Shown here piece after piece: positions 25,900-34,308 of a DNA stretch of 64,000 bases. A program made the position numbers and the translations under genes. The notes beneath the pieces are model-generated. The model made no database searches. It saw only the letters and a program-made list of their open reading frames with translations, and had not been told where the DNA came from. The stretch is from the NCBI RefSeq assembly GCF_048595595.1, contig NZ_CP184347.1. One strand, written 5' to 3'. Source of the stretch: Bacteroides pyogenes_A. GTDB lineage: Bacteria; Bacteroidota; Bacteroidia; Bacteroidales; Bacteroidaceae. Positions within the stretch are counted from its first letter, which is position 1. Each line of letters opens with the position of its first letter.

Positions 25900-28647
25900 T
25901 TAGAAACGGAGATAAACATTCATGTAGTAGGTAGTGCCGAACATGTAGAAATACTTCGAGTCGAACGGCTGGTACTTCTGATACGCTTCCTCCTTATTCT
26001 TCAGCAGGCGTATCTGCTCGTATCCGCCGGTCTTGATGTCCTGGTCGTTCAGCAGGTTCTTCACTTCGAGGCTGAACCCGAGCGTATACGCGCGGCGGAT
26101 GTACCAGTTCTTGCCTACGCTTGCGTTGAGCACGTGAGCCTTGTCGAACTTCTCTTGCTTGCGTATGCTGATGATGTCTTCCGCCGTCATGCCCGGTGTC
26201 AGTACGGCGTCGGTACGGTAGAGCGGACTCATCGACAAGTACATGTTGTTGTAATAGTTCAGGTCGACAGAAGCGAAGAAGTTTCTCCGTCCGCGGTACG
26301 ACAGGCCGATGTTCATTGCCGTCTGCGGCGTGCTCTCCACGCGGAAGTTTTTCCAGTACACCTTTCCTTCATTCTTCACCACGCCGCTGTTGTCCTGAAT
26401 CTGCACGAAGTCCGGGTTGTTGTCGTAGGTAAACTGTCCCCAGCTTACGGCTCCGTTCAGCGAAAGCCCGGCAAACAGAGGTACTGTGGCGGCGGCTTCA
26501 AGTCCGAAATGCTGTTTCTCGATGCCGCTGATGGCGAAGTTGGAGAACGTCATTGCCACGTCGTCGTAGTAAGACAGCACTTTCGACTGATCCATGAATT
26601 TGGTGTAGTAGCCGGAGATGCGGGCCTTCATGTCTCCTATGCGCAGGTTGTACGAAGCGTCGGCTCCGAACACCTTTTCGAGCGTCAGTCCCGGAGTGAT
26701 GTCGTTGCGGGTACGCGGCGATACGAAAGACGACTGGAACGAAGGCGCGTTCTCCATATAGAAGAGGTTGGCGTTGAGCGAGTGTCCCGCCGAGAGCTTG
26801 TAGCTGAAGTTTGCCTTCCACTTGTAGGTCAGGAAGTTCTTCTTCTTCGAGTCGCCCTGCGAGTTGTCGGGAAACAGCCCTTTCTTCCAGATTCCGTGTC
26901 TCCATAAAGTCGTGTATCCCACTTCCGCGCCCATGTTCACGCCGAAGTTTCCGCTGGCGATGTTGTAGTCTACCCATGCGCGGCCATCTATGATGTTGCC
27001 GTAGTAGTCGTATCCGTACTTGTCGCCTTTCTTCACGGCTTGCGCATGTCCGTGCTTGGCGTAATAATCCATGTTGTTCTGATACTTCACCGGGTCGAGG
27101 CCGCCCATGTCCCGTTCGGCAAACTTATCTATGTCTATCCAGTAATCGCCTCCCAACAAGTCTTTCACTTTGCTGTAATACTCCGTGCGGTTGCGACGCA
27201 GGCTCAGTCCGCCTTTCACTTTCGAGTTGTCGCGGAACAAGTGAGAGAACTGTGTGTGAAGGTTCCAGTCCAGCTGGTCGGCGTGACGCTCTTCCACCAT
27301 GTTGATAGAGCGGCGTCCCGTCCCGTAAAGAGGATTTACCGGTTGGTTCCGGTTGATGTTGTACAGGTTTTCCCAATCGATGTGGCGAATGTTGTCCGTA
27401 TTCGCCATCCAAGCTTCGTATAAATGAGCGCCTACATACGTGTTGGGGTAGAAGCTCGGCAAATTGCGGTAATAGTCGGGGCGAGGGTCGGGGCCTCCGT
27501 ACCACGTCAGCGCGGAGTAGCCGTTCCGTCCGAAGCGGAAAGAAGTCGCCACGTTCAGTTGCGAGCGTTCGTCGATGTCGAACGTATAGTTCAGCATGGC
27601 AATCGGCTCGTGGTAGTTGCGCACGCGCGCGTTCACTCGTTTGCCGTTCAGCCATCCCCAGTTCGGGTTGTAATAGTTGTTTCCCACCAAGTCATACGCT
27701 TCTTGCGTAGAAGCCTGTTGCGCTCCGCGTTCGGTCGGTGCGCCGAGCACCGATAGCGCCAGGCGATGGCGGTCGTCGAACTGCTTTTCGATGGCTGCGA
27801 AATACCCGAATGCGTTGTAGTAAACTCCCCGTACATAGTCGTTTCCTCCCTGTCGGGTGGATACCGATAAGGCGTACGACCATCCGTTGTCTTTTTTCCC
27901 CGACGCGTAAGTCAGCATGCCACGGAAGCGGTACATCGAGTTCGCGTTCACCACGCTTGCCCGGAATCCTTTGCGGATCTGCGAAGCTCGCGTGTTGATG
28001 TTGGTCGTTCCGCCAATCCCGCCTATTCCGGCGGCTCCCATGTTCAGCCCCGAAGTCACTTCTTGGTTGCGCGTAGCGTCGTTCAGCCCGCCCCATAGCG
28101 ACCAGGGAGTATAACCCGTCATGGCGTCGTTCATCCGGATTCCGTTCACCGATACATCGGAGTATTGCGAATCGTAGCCCCGGTTATTGAAGCGCATCTC
28201 GCTGAATTTATAGGAAGCGATGTTGTTGAACACGTCTTTCGAAGCCGAAAGCGAAGAGGGCAACACTTGCGCGTCGCCTGCCGATTCCATGTCGAACTCC
28301 GCGAACACCGCATCGTCGATAGGCGTTTGCGTGCTTTCGGGCACTAAGATTACCTGATTCAAGTCCCTTACCAGCCTGTCTACGCGTACGGCCAAGGTGA
28401 GCGATTCGAAATCCGCCGTCTCGAACGTAAGGTTATATTCACCTTTTGCCAGATGTTCGAACAGGAAATTTCCCGTCGCGTCGGTACGGGCAGTGACGTT
28501 TCCCGGCGTTAACGTCACCTTTACGCCTTCTATGGCATTGCGTGTCGTGCGGGATACGACTTTACCTTTGATACCGCCTCGGTCTTGTGCGAAAACGGCG
28601 AATGCCATCAAAGAAAATACCACGAAGAGGATTGTTTTGATTTTCAT
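25900..28647 (-). CDS. TonB-dependent receptor of the nuclease operon
   Basis: The 915-residue outer-membrane transporter has a signal peptide (to about 22), a carboxypeptidase-regulatory-like domain (about 25-110), a plug (around 130-230, FNNRGYDSQYSDVSVNGIRM) and a 22-strand-type barrel ending in the aromatic residue of YYMNVYLRF. It would import a ligand using TonB energy. The start at 28647 (MKIKTILF) is chosen over 28653. It lies between an exonuclease/phosphatase gene (15-bp gap) and a DUF5689 lipoprotein (22-bp gap). No SusD is present, so carbohydrate uptake is not the obvious role; nucleic-acid breakdown products or phosphate compounds fit the neighbours better. Confidence 0.9.
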   Translation of the reverse strand: MKIKTILFVVFSLMAFAVFAQDRGGIKGKVVSRTTRNAIEGVKVTLTPGNVTARTDATGNFLFEHLAKGEYNLTFETADFESLTLAVRVDRLVRDLNQVILVPESTQTPIDDAVFAEFDMESAGDAQVLPSSLSASKDVFNNIASYKFSEMRFNNRGYDSQYSDVSVNGIRMNDAMTGYTPWSLWGGLNDATRNQEVTSGLNMGAAGIGGIGGTTNINTRASQIRKGFRASVVNANSMYRFRGMLTYASGKKDNGWSYALSVSTRQGGNDYVRGVYYNAFGYFAAIEKQFDDRHRLALSVLGAPTERGAQQASTQEAYDLVGNNYYNPNWGWLNGKRVNARVRNYHEPIAMLNYTFDIDERSQLNVATSFRFGRNGYSALTWYGGPDPRPDYYRNLPSFYPNTYVGAHLYEAWMANTDNIRHIDWENLYNINRNQPVNPLYGTGRRSINMVEERHADQLDWNLHTQFSHLFRDNSKVKGGLSLRRNRTEYYSKVKDLLGGDYWIDIDKFAERDMGGLDPVKYQNNMDYYAKHGHAQAVKKGDKYGYDYYGNIIDGRAWVDYNIASGNFGVNMGAEVGYTTLWRHGIWKKGLFPDNSQGDSKKKNFLTYKWKANFSYKLSAGHSLNANLFYMENAPSFQSSFVSPRTRNDITPGLTLEKVFGADASYNLRIGDMKARISGYYTKFMDQSKVLSYYDDVAMTFSNFAISGIEKQHFGLEAAATVPLFAGLSLNGAVSWGQFTYDNNPDFVQIQDNSGVVKNEGKVYWKNFRVESTPQTAMNIGLSYRGRRNFFASVDLNYYNNMYLSMSPLYRTDAVLTPGMTAEDIISIRKQEKFDKAHVLNASVGKNWYIRRAYTLGFSLEVKNLLNDQDIKTGGYEQIRLLKNKEEAYQKYQPFDSKYFYMFGTTYYMNVYLRF

Positions 28648-28662
28648 ATGCACTAATTTATT

Positions 28663-29694
28663 TTATTTGCCTACATAGATATATACGGGGAAGTGGTCGC
28701 TGAAGCCGCCCTGAAAGTTATCGCCTACGAAGGTGCGCAGAGGGTATCCCTTGAACTGCCCCTCTTTCTGCTCCATGTAGTGCGCGTGGAAGATGTTTCC
28801 GTAGTATTTCGAACCGCGCGCGCGTTGCAGCTTCAGCGTGTGGGTTCCGCCCGTCACCAGATTGTCCGAAACAACGATGTTGTCGAAGATGTTCCACGAA
28901 TCCGAATAAGCCAATGTTCCGTATCCGGCTTTCAGCATTTCGGCATACGGGTTGTAGAAGTCGCCCTGCTTCAAGTCTTTTATCTTGTATTTGGCTCCCA
29001 GTCCTTCGGCTATGCTTTTGTCGGTAGGGTCGTCGTTGAAGTCGCCCATCATCACCACTTTCGTGGCGGGGTTTTCACGCCTCACCGAGTCGGCAATGTG
29101 CCGCATCTGCCGTGCCACCGCCATGCGTTTCGATTCCGACGCTTCTTTCCCTCCCAGTCGCGAAGGCCAGTGAGCCACCATAAAGAAGAAGGGTTCTCCG
29201 TCTATCGTTCCCCACATCGACAGGATGTCGCGTGTTCTGAACTCAGGTTCGGGAATATCCGCCTTGAAAGGTTTTTGTCCTTGAATCTTGAACACATCGG
29301 GGCGGTAGAAGAAAGCCACGTCTACTCCGCGCGCGTCGGGCGAATCGAAGTGAACGATCCGGTAGTTGCCCGGAATGAGTTTCGGAGTCGCTATCAGATC
29401 TTCCAGCACCGTCCGGTTCTCAATTTCGGCTACACCGATCACGGCCGGATAATCTTTGTTCACGGCGGCAATGTCGAAGAGCACGCGCTCTATATTGCCG
29501 AGTTTCTTGTTATACTTCGCAGTGTTCCATCTTTTTGCTCCTTCCGGGGTGAACTCGTCGTCGAGAACCTCCGGGTCGTTGATGGTATCGAATAAGTTCT
29601 CGAGGTTGTAGAATACGATCTTGTAGGGTTTCTGAGCGAAGTTGAACGAAGTCAGAAACGCGAGGAGCACAAGGGTTAATAATATCTTTTTCAT
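28663..29694 (-). CDS. Secreted endonuclease/exonuclease/phosphatase-family protein
   Basis: The 343-residue protein has a signal peptide (MKKILLTLVLLAFLTSFNFAQ) and an EEP fold like DNase I: FYNLENLFDTIND (Asn and metal site), GVAEIENRTVLEDL (catalytic Glu), VAHWPSRLGGKEAS (His), MGDFNDDPTDKS (Asp-Asn), and SDHFPVYIYV (Asp-His). It is thus probably an active phosphodiesterase or nuclease outside the cytoplasm. It lies 13 bases after the DRGH nuclease and 15 before the TonB-dependent receptor. The start at 29694 removes two non-canonical residues of a TTG reading. The substrate (DNA, RNA or a phosphoester) is not determined. Confidence 0.9.
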   Translation of the reverse strand: MKKILLTLVLLAFLTSFNFAQKPYKIVFYNLENLFDTINDPEVLDDEFTPEGAKRWNTAKYNKKLGNIERVLFDIAAVNKDYPAVIGVAEIENRTVLEDLIATPKLIPGNYRIVHFDSPDARGVDVAFFYRPDVFKIQGQKPFKADIPEPEFRTRDILSMWGTIDGEPFFFMVAHWPSRLGGKEASESKRMAVARQMRHIADSVRRENPATKVVMMGDFNDDPTDKSIAEGLGAKYKIKDLKQGDFYNPYAEMLKAGYGTLAYSDSWNIFDNIVVSDNLVTGGTHTLKLQRARGSKYYGNIFHAHYMEQKEGQFKGYPLRTFVGDNFQGGFSDHFPVYIYVGK

Positions 29695-29707
29695 ACGCAA
29701 CGGCTCA

Positions 29708-30910
29708 TTAGTTTATTCCCCATTTGGCGGGTTCTTTTTGTTTTTTCACAGATTCTGGCACTTGCGGGAAGAACTTGAAGCCTGTTTTGGCTTCGATGTC
29801 TGCCACCGTGGTGCAGATGGAACGTGGAGGCTGGATGTTTCCGTACGACCGGTGTTCCACCCAGAATCCGATAGACTGCAATTCCAGTTCCGAACAGTCC
29901 TTGATCGCTTTTCCGGTCTTTCCCGTTTTCGTGCGCAGCAGCACTTTGTAGTAATGCGTGGGAACCGGAGCCGGTTTGCCCGCCCCGTCTGTCGTTGTGG
30001 AATATCCCGGTGCGAAGTGAGCGCCCGTTACCACGTACAGCGTATCCGAACACTTGTTGTTGCGCACTCTGGTCTCCAAGTGCGCCCACATGTCCTGATT
30101 CAAACGTCCCGCCTGCGGAGTCATGTTCGACATATAGAAAGTCTGCGCGTTCATTTCATTGGTGCTCAAACGGTCGGCAGAGGCTATCTGGTGTCCCCGG
30201 TCGTAGGATCCGCGGTACGAACGTTCGATGCAGTTTGCCTGCACATCTTCCGGTATGATGGGGTCGAATGCCCATGCGTCCGTGCGTTTGCCGGTGCGCA
30301 TATAAGCGGCATGTATGGGGTAAGCCACCCACAAAGCCGCTTTCTTGCTCTTGTCGAAGCAAAGCGAATAGTTCCGCACCCTTTTGTTGTCCAGCGAAAC
30401 GTAATGAGTCACGTACTGATAGTCGGTATTTTCCCTCATGGCGGGAATTTCCGCCCACAAGCCGAAAGCGGGCAGGTTCTGCTGCGAAGAGGCCAGCTGC
30501 GTCAGGGGGAAAGTTTGCGCCTCCTCTCCGTCGAACCGGAAAGAGACTTTTGCCTCACGCTCTTCCCCTCCGTTATTCGTGGTGTAATATACGTACAACA
30601 CGTTGAGCCCCTCCTTCACCGTTCCTTTTGTCGTGGTGAGGGTGGCGTCGTTGTATCCGAACGAGCACCATGCGCTTCCTTCGGTTATCTCCGCACTCCA
30701 TGCGGTTCCCGCTGTTCCTGTGATGAGCAGCGCAAGCGAACCTTTGGCCGAGTTTACGGTAGACGATATCTTCCAGCGGGCCTCATTCGGCAGCTTGGGA
30801 GAGTCGCCCGAACTTCCTTTGTCGCAGCCGTAGAAATAGAGGCAGAGAAAGAAAACACCCGGTAAACCGAAGTTGTAGAGCAAGCTATATTTGTTTGAGA
30901 ATCTTTTCAT
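29708..30910 (-). CDS. DNA/RNA non-specific endonuclease (DRGH type), lipoprotein with BACON-like domain
   Basis: The 400-residue protein begins with a lipoprotein signal (LCLYFYGCDKGSS, Cys29). Residues about 45-137 form a BACON-like beta domain; residues about 150-400 are the beta-beta-alpha-metal nuclease with DRGH (237-240, catalytic His240), SNMTPQ (Asn262) and a Glu at about 279. NucA/Serratia nuclease relatives cut DNA and RNA without sequence preference. Lipidation and BACON suggest display on the cell surface. It is gene 2 of the operon, 13 bases upstream of the EEP-family gene. All catalytic residues appear present. Confidence 0.92.
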   Translation of the reverse strand: MKRFSNKYSLLYNFGLPGVFFLCLYFYGCDKGSSGDSPKLPNEARWKISSTVNSAKGSLALLITGTAGTAWSAEITEGSAWCSFGYNDATLTTTKGTVKEGLNVLYVYYTTNNGGEEREAKVSFRFDGEEAQTFPLTQLASSQQNLPAFGLWAEIPAMRENTDYQYVTHYVSLDNKRVRNYSLCFDKSKKAALWVAYPIHAAYMRTGKRTDAWAFDPIIPEDVQANCIERSYRGSYDRGHQIASADRLSTNEMNAQTFYMSNMTPQAGRLNQDMWAHLETRVRNNKCSDTLYVVTGAHFAPGYSTTTDGAGKPAPVPTHYYKVLLRTKTGKTGKAIKDCSELELQSIGFWVEHRSYGNIQPPRSICTTVADIEAKTGFKFFPQVPESVKKQKEPAKWGIN

Positions 30911-30983
30911 TAATACGGGAGTAAAAGGCTATCCGTCCGGTTGCATCGGTGATTGCCCTCCGGACGGATAACTGTTTGTAGCG

Positions 30984-33647
30984 TTAATATAATTGGAATC
31001 CGCACATGATGGTGCGTGCATTATTGTTGTTTACAGCCGATGAGGAGAAGTTCTGATCGGTGCTGATCGTGATTGTGGAAGCTTCCGTCAACCCTTTCAG
31101 ATTAAGGGTATAGTAGTCCGCATCGGTAAACGTGATGGTGTAGGGCTGACTTTTTGTAGCCCCCTCGTTTGAGGCGGGCGATACCATGTTCCCTCCTTCC
31201 ACGCTTCCGGCATTGTTCACTCTGATGTAGACCTTCGCGCTCTTTCCTTTCCATGCAACCGCATAGAACGAGAGTTTCTTGTCGCCGGTCACTCCCAAAG
31301 CTCCTGTGGTGAAGGAGCCGGTTTTGCTGCTTGTTCCCAGCTTAAGGCAATAGATGTCCGTGTTTAACTTTTCTCCCCACGCATTGTAATGGGCTACTCC
31401 GTTTTCGAAGAGGAACGGGGTCATCGAACCGAACTCTCCCTTCGTGTCCCCATCGGCTTTCTTGCCCGAAACTTTTACCGGAACAATGATGCTGTTTCCG
31501 TTGGCAATGCGTATGGTGAGGCTTTGCGTCACGTCTTCGTTGCTCTCGTTGGCTTTTGCGGTCACAATCACTCGCTCTCCCTCAATGCGTGCCGAGAGTA
31601 TTCCGCTGAGCCCTTCCTGCGAAAGTTCGTTGCTTCCTTGGTTCGTTATTTTCAGCGTGATTGTTTCGTTGCCTCCCGTCGACGGGAACTGTATGGACGA
31701 AGGAGTTGCCGATACGATGACGGGCTTGGCCGAAGCAAACGCCTTCACATCGTCGAGGTTTCGCGGCGCGATTTGTCCCGCCCCTTTGAAAATAGATACG
31801 ATACCCGTGATGTCTCCCGTGGTTGCCGAGTACGATTGTCCCTCGAAGGGAACGGCCTGCTTGTTGATGTAGACTGCAAACGACTGTCCGCCCGCTTTGA
31901 ACGTATGGCTTTTCCATGAGCCTGCGTCTTTCCATGTTCCCGACTGGTCGGTGCTTGCATCGGCGATGGTTACGGGCATACACACGAACGAAGCCAGTTG
32001 GTCTACCGTTACTTTAACCGGGTCGACGGGATTGTTCGCCGATACGATCTGGATATCGTCCTCAGTAAATCCTTCCACCTGCGGGGTGTCGAAACGCTTC
32101 TGTATTTTTGCCGTTCCGCTTTTCAGGGTTACTTTGATTTCTTGCCCCATTGCAAATTTGGTAACGTCTATCTTGTTGTTGTAAAGCGACAGGGCGTTGC
32201 CTGCCGACGTCGCGCCTTTTGTCATCACATACAACGTTCCGTAGGCGTAGTTCTTACCTGCCGGGTCTCCGCAGATAATGCCCTCAATGGTGTAATCCTT
32301 ATCTACGGCTGTAGCCGTTTCCGTCATCTTTTTCACCAAATCGGCAATGGCGATCGGGGTTACTGAGGCAGCCGTCGCAACGAAGGTCTTGGTTTCTCCG
32401 TAGAATGTGCCCGAAGCGGTCGTTGCGAATGCGCGGTATGCGTATTGCGTATCTTTGCTCAGATCTTTGATGGTGACTGTCCATGCGGTCGCTTTGGGTG
32501 CGGTTACTTTTTTCGCTTTTGTCCAGTCGATTCCCGTAACGGTTCCTGTGCTGAATGCGATATATTCTACGCCTACTTCCGTCAATTTGCTTTCGTCTAC
32601 ATTGCTTACCGTTCCTCCGAGCGTGGCCGAAGTTTCCGTGATGGATGTCGCGTCGGTGGTAGTCGTAGCCGGTTCCTCGGCTGCTTCCATGTTGATAACA
32701 GTCCCTCCGTTTCCGGTAACCAGTGTCACGTCGTCGATGGAGAATACCGAAGCCTCGTCGGCCGCAAATTTGATGTATAGCGTCTCCACTGCTTTGCCCA
32801 GCGTGAAGTTCGCAGTGGCGAACACCCAGAAGTCGTTCGCTTTCTTTGCTTCGTAAGGTACGGCGGCGCTCCATTTTTCACCGTCTGCGCTGAGGTAGAA
32901 GTGGAATTTCTCCGGTTTGAACTCGTTGTCGTAAGTTCCGTTGTTGTTCTTCGAATAGTTTCCTCCGAAAGTCAGTCGGAGGTTGGTCTGCGATTCTTTC
33001 AGCGTGATTTTTTGTACCTCGAACTCGGCATTCGCCCCGAAGAACAACTTGGTTGAGCCTGACGCGCCTTCGTAGCCTTCGCTCAGTTTGCCCGACTTGC
33101 GGAGAGATGCCCCCTTGCCTTTGTAAGTCACCGTTGCCGAACCCTCTCCGGATTTCTCCCACCCGTCGTACTGGTCGACAAAAGGATACCTGTTGTTGGC
33201 GTCTTTGTCGCCCTTGGTTCCGAAAGTTTCTTTATAGATTAACGTTGCAGGAACTATCTGTCCGCGCTTGATGGTAACGTTTTCGGACATCAACGGTCCT
33301 ACCTTGTTGAACATTTCCACCGCGATAATCGCTTCGCGGGCCTCTCCGCCCGGAACGCTTACCTGAATTCTTGCGGAGCCTTCGCCTTCGTATTGCGAGA
33401 GTGTCACCCAGTTTTTGTCTTCTTCCGCTATGGCGATTCTCCATTTGCGGTTGGTCGAGATTTCGAAAGCGTTTTGCCCGCCTTCCGACGGCTGTCCGTT
33501 CGATTCTTCGAAGCTGAGGGTGGTAAGAGAAACCTTGAGGAAAGGAGCCTCTGTATCTTCATTGTCATCCACACAGCTTGCGAAAGCCGTGCCGATCATT
33601 ACAAGCATAAGCCCGTAGATTAGTTTCAGGAAATGTAAATTTCTCAT
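30984..33647 (-). CDS. Large surface lipoprotein with BACON, fibronectin III-like and DUF5689 domains
   Basis: The 887-residue protein has a lipoprotein signal (MIGTAFASCVDDNEDTEAP, Cys25). Approximate domains in order: BACON (33-128), a jelly-roll-like domain (135-310), a fibronectin type III-like domain (325-430, TSITETSATLGGTVSNVDES), a DUF5689/OB-like region (440-640), a second BACON-like domain (650-740) and a C-terminal beta domain. No catalytic motif is evident, so it is probably a binding protein, perhaps for nucleic acid. It is the first gene of the nuclease-receptor operon, behind a good promoter with a hairpin leader. Composition and modularity are like surface glycan-binding proteins. 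Confidence 0.83.
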   Translation of the reverse strand: MRNLHFLKLIYGLMLVMIGTAFASCVDDNEDTEAPFLKVSLTTLSFEESNGQPSEGGQNAFEISTNRKWRIAIAEEDKNWVTLSQYEGEGSARIQVSVPGGEAREAIIAVEMFNKVGPLMSENVTIKRGQIVPATLIYKETFGTKGDKDANNRYPFVDQYDGWEKSGEGSATVTYKGKGASLRKSGKLSEGYEGASGSTKLFFGANAEFEVQKITLKESQTNLRLTFGGNYSKNNNGTYDNEFKPEKFHFYLSADGEKWSAAVPYEAKKANDFWVFATANFTLGKAVETLYIKFAADEASVFSIDDVTLVTGNGGTVINMEAAEEPATTTTDATSITETSATLGGTVSNVDESKLTEVGVEYIAFSTGTVTGIDWTKAKKVTAPKATAWTVTIKDLSKDTQYAYRAFATTASGTFYGETKTFVATAASVTPIAIADLVKKMTETATAVDKDYTIEGIICGDPAGKNYAYGTLYVMTKGATSAGNALSLYNNKIDVTKFAMGQEIKVTLKSGTAKIQKRFDTPQVEGFTEDDIQIVSANNPVDPVKVTVDQLASFVCMPVTIADASTDQSGTWKDAGSWKSHTFKAGGQSFAVYINKQAVPFEGQSYSATTGDITGIVSIFKGAGQIAPRNLDDVKAFASAKPVIVSATPSSIQFPSTGGNETITLKITNQGSNELSQEGLSGILSARIEGERVIVTAKANESNEDVTQSLTIRIANGNSIIVPVKVSGKKADGDTKGEFGSMTPFLFENGVAHYNAWGEKLNTDIYCLKLGTSSKTGSFTTGALGVTGDKKLSFYAVAWKGKSAKVYIRVNNAGSVEGGNMVSPASNEGATKSQPYTITFTDADYYTLNLKGLTEASTITISTDQNFSSSAVNNNNARTIMCGFQLY

Positions 33648-33691
33648 ATGGTTTTATTTTAGTAAAATAATTGATCTTTTCAAGTCAATCG

Positions 33692-33757
33692 CCGGAGCTT
33701 TCTCTTTTCGCTCCGGAATAGTTAAGCAAAGTTATTCGTTTATATGATACAAGCAAA
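33692..33757 (-). promoter_or_regulatory. Promoter and leader hairpin of the nuclease-receptor operon
   Basis: Minus strand: TTTG (33754-33757), 19 bases, TAACTTTG (33727-33734). The transcript would begin near 33720, immediately before a perfect hairpin CCGGAGC (33710-33716) / GCTCCGG (33692-33698). A stem at the very 5' end can protect mRNA; regulation is possible but unproven. Confidence 0.7.
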
Positions 33758-33839
33758 GTTTCCGGGCGTTTTTTCGCTTTTTTGTTCCGATGTTTCGGTG
33801 CTGTGCTCAGGAGAAGATGTCGGTTTGTCCATCGGTTTG

Positions 33840-34290
33840 AATGCGGATGGGGAAAATTCCGCCCGGTCGGGTGGAAACCGGACCTTTCTCTGCAGGCCGT
33901 AACGCTTCCGGTGGAGCGAAACGGAGGCTCTGCCTGATGAAACGGAGCTTCCGGCGAAGCGAAACGGAGGCTCCCTCCTGTCGGAACAAAGCCTCTGCCG
34001 GGCGTGAAAAAAGCGCCGGAAAAGCGGAACGCTAAGTGGAACGCTTTTTTAGTCTCGTAATATTTTGTATAAGTGACTATTACGAGGGTTTCGTAGTTTA
34101 AGGCGGAACGCTTTGTGGAACACTTAATAATATATAGATATAATAATAATATATTTTAAAAAATATATTCTGATCGATTTTCGCGTTTTTGGCCGTTTTT
34201 TGCAGTTGCGGCAAGAAAGAATATCACAGTAAATTTTAGGGCGGAAACAGAGAACATTTTGCCCGCCGGGATTGTTATTTCCTAAGGAAA
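33840..34290. other. Gap with degenerate repeats and hairpins, no gene
   Basis: The 661-bp gap before the CoA-disulfide reductase has degenerate AAACGGAGGCTCC elements at 33905-34000 (similar in style to elements at 13940-14000), two copies of GCGGAACGCTnnGTGGAAC (34025 and 34104), and an inverted repeat CTCGTAAT (34055-34062) / ATTACGAG (34080-34087). The AT-rich tract at 34125-34175 precedes the gene. No ORF, RNA or clear promoter was found. Confidence 0.55.
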
Positions 34291-34308
34291 CTATTTGAAC
34301 AGGATTTT

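Noticed and set aside
24885..33647. Interpretation as a polysaccharide utilisation locus
   Set aside because: There is a TonB-dependent receptor but no SusD, glycoside hydrolase or sugar sensor; the enzymes are nucleases.
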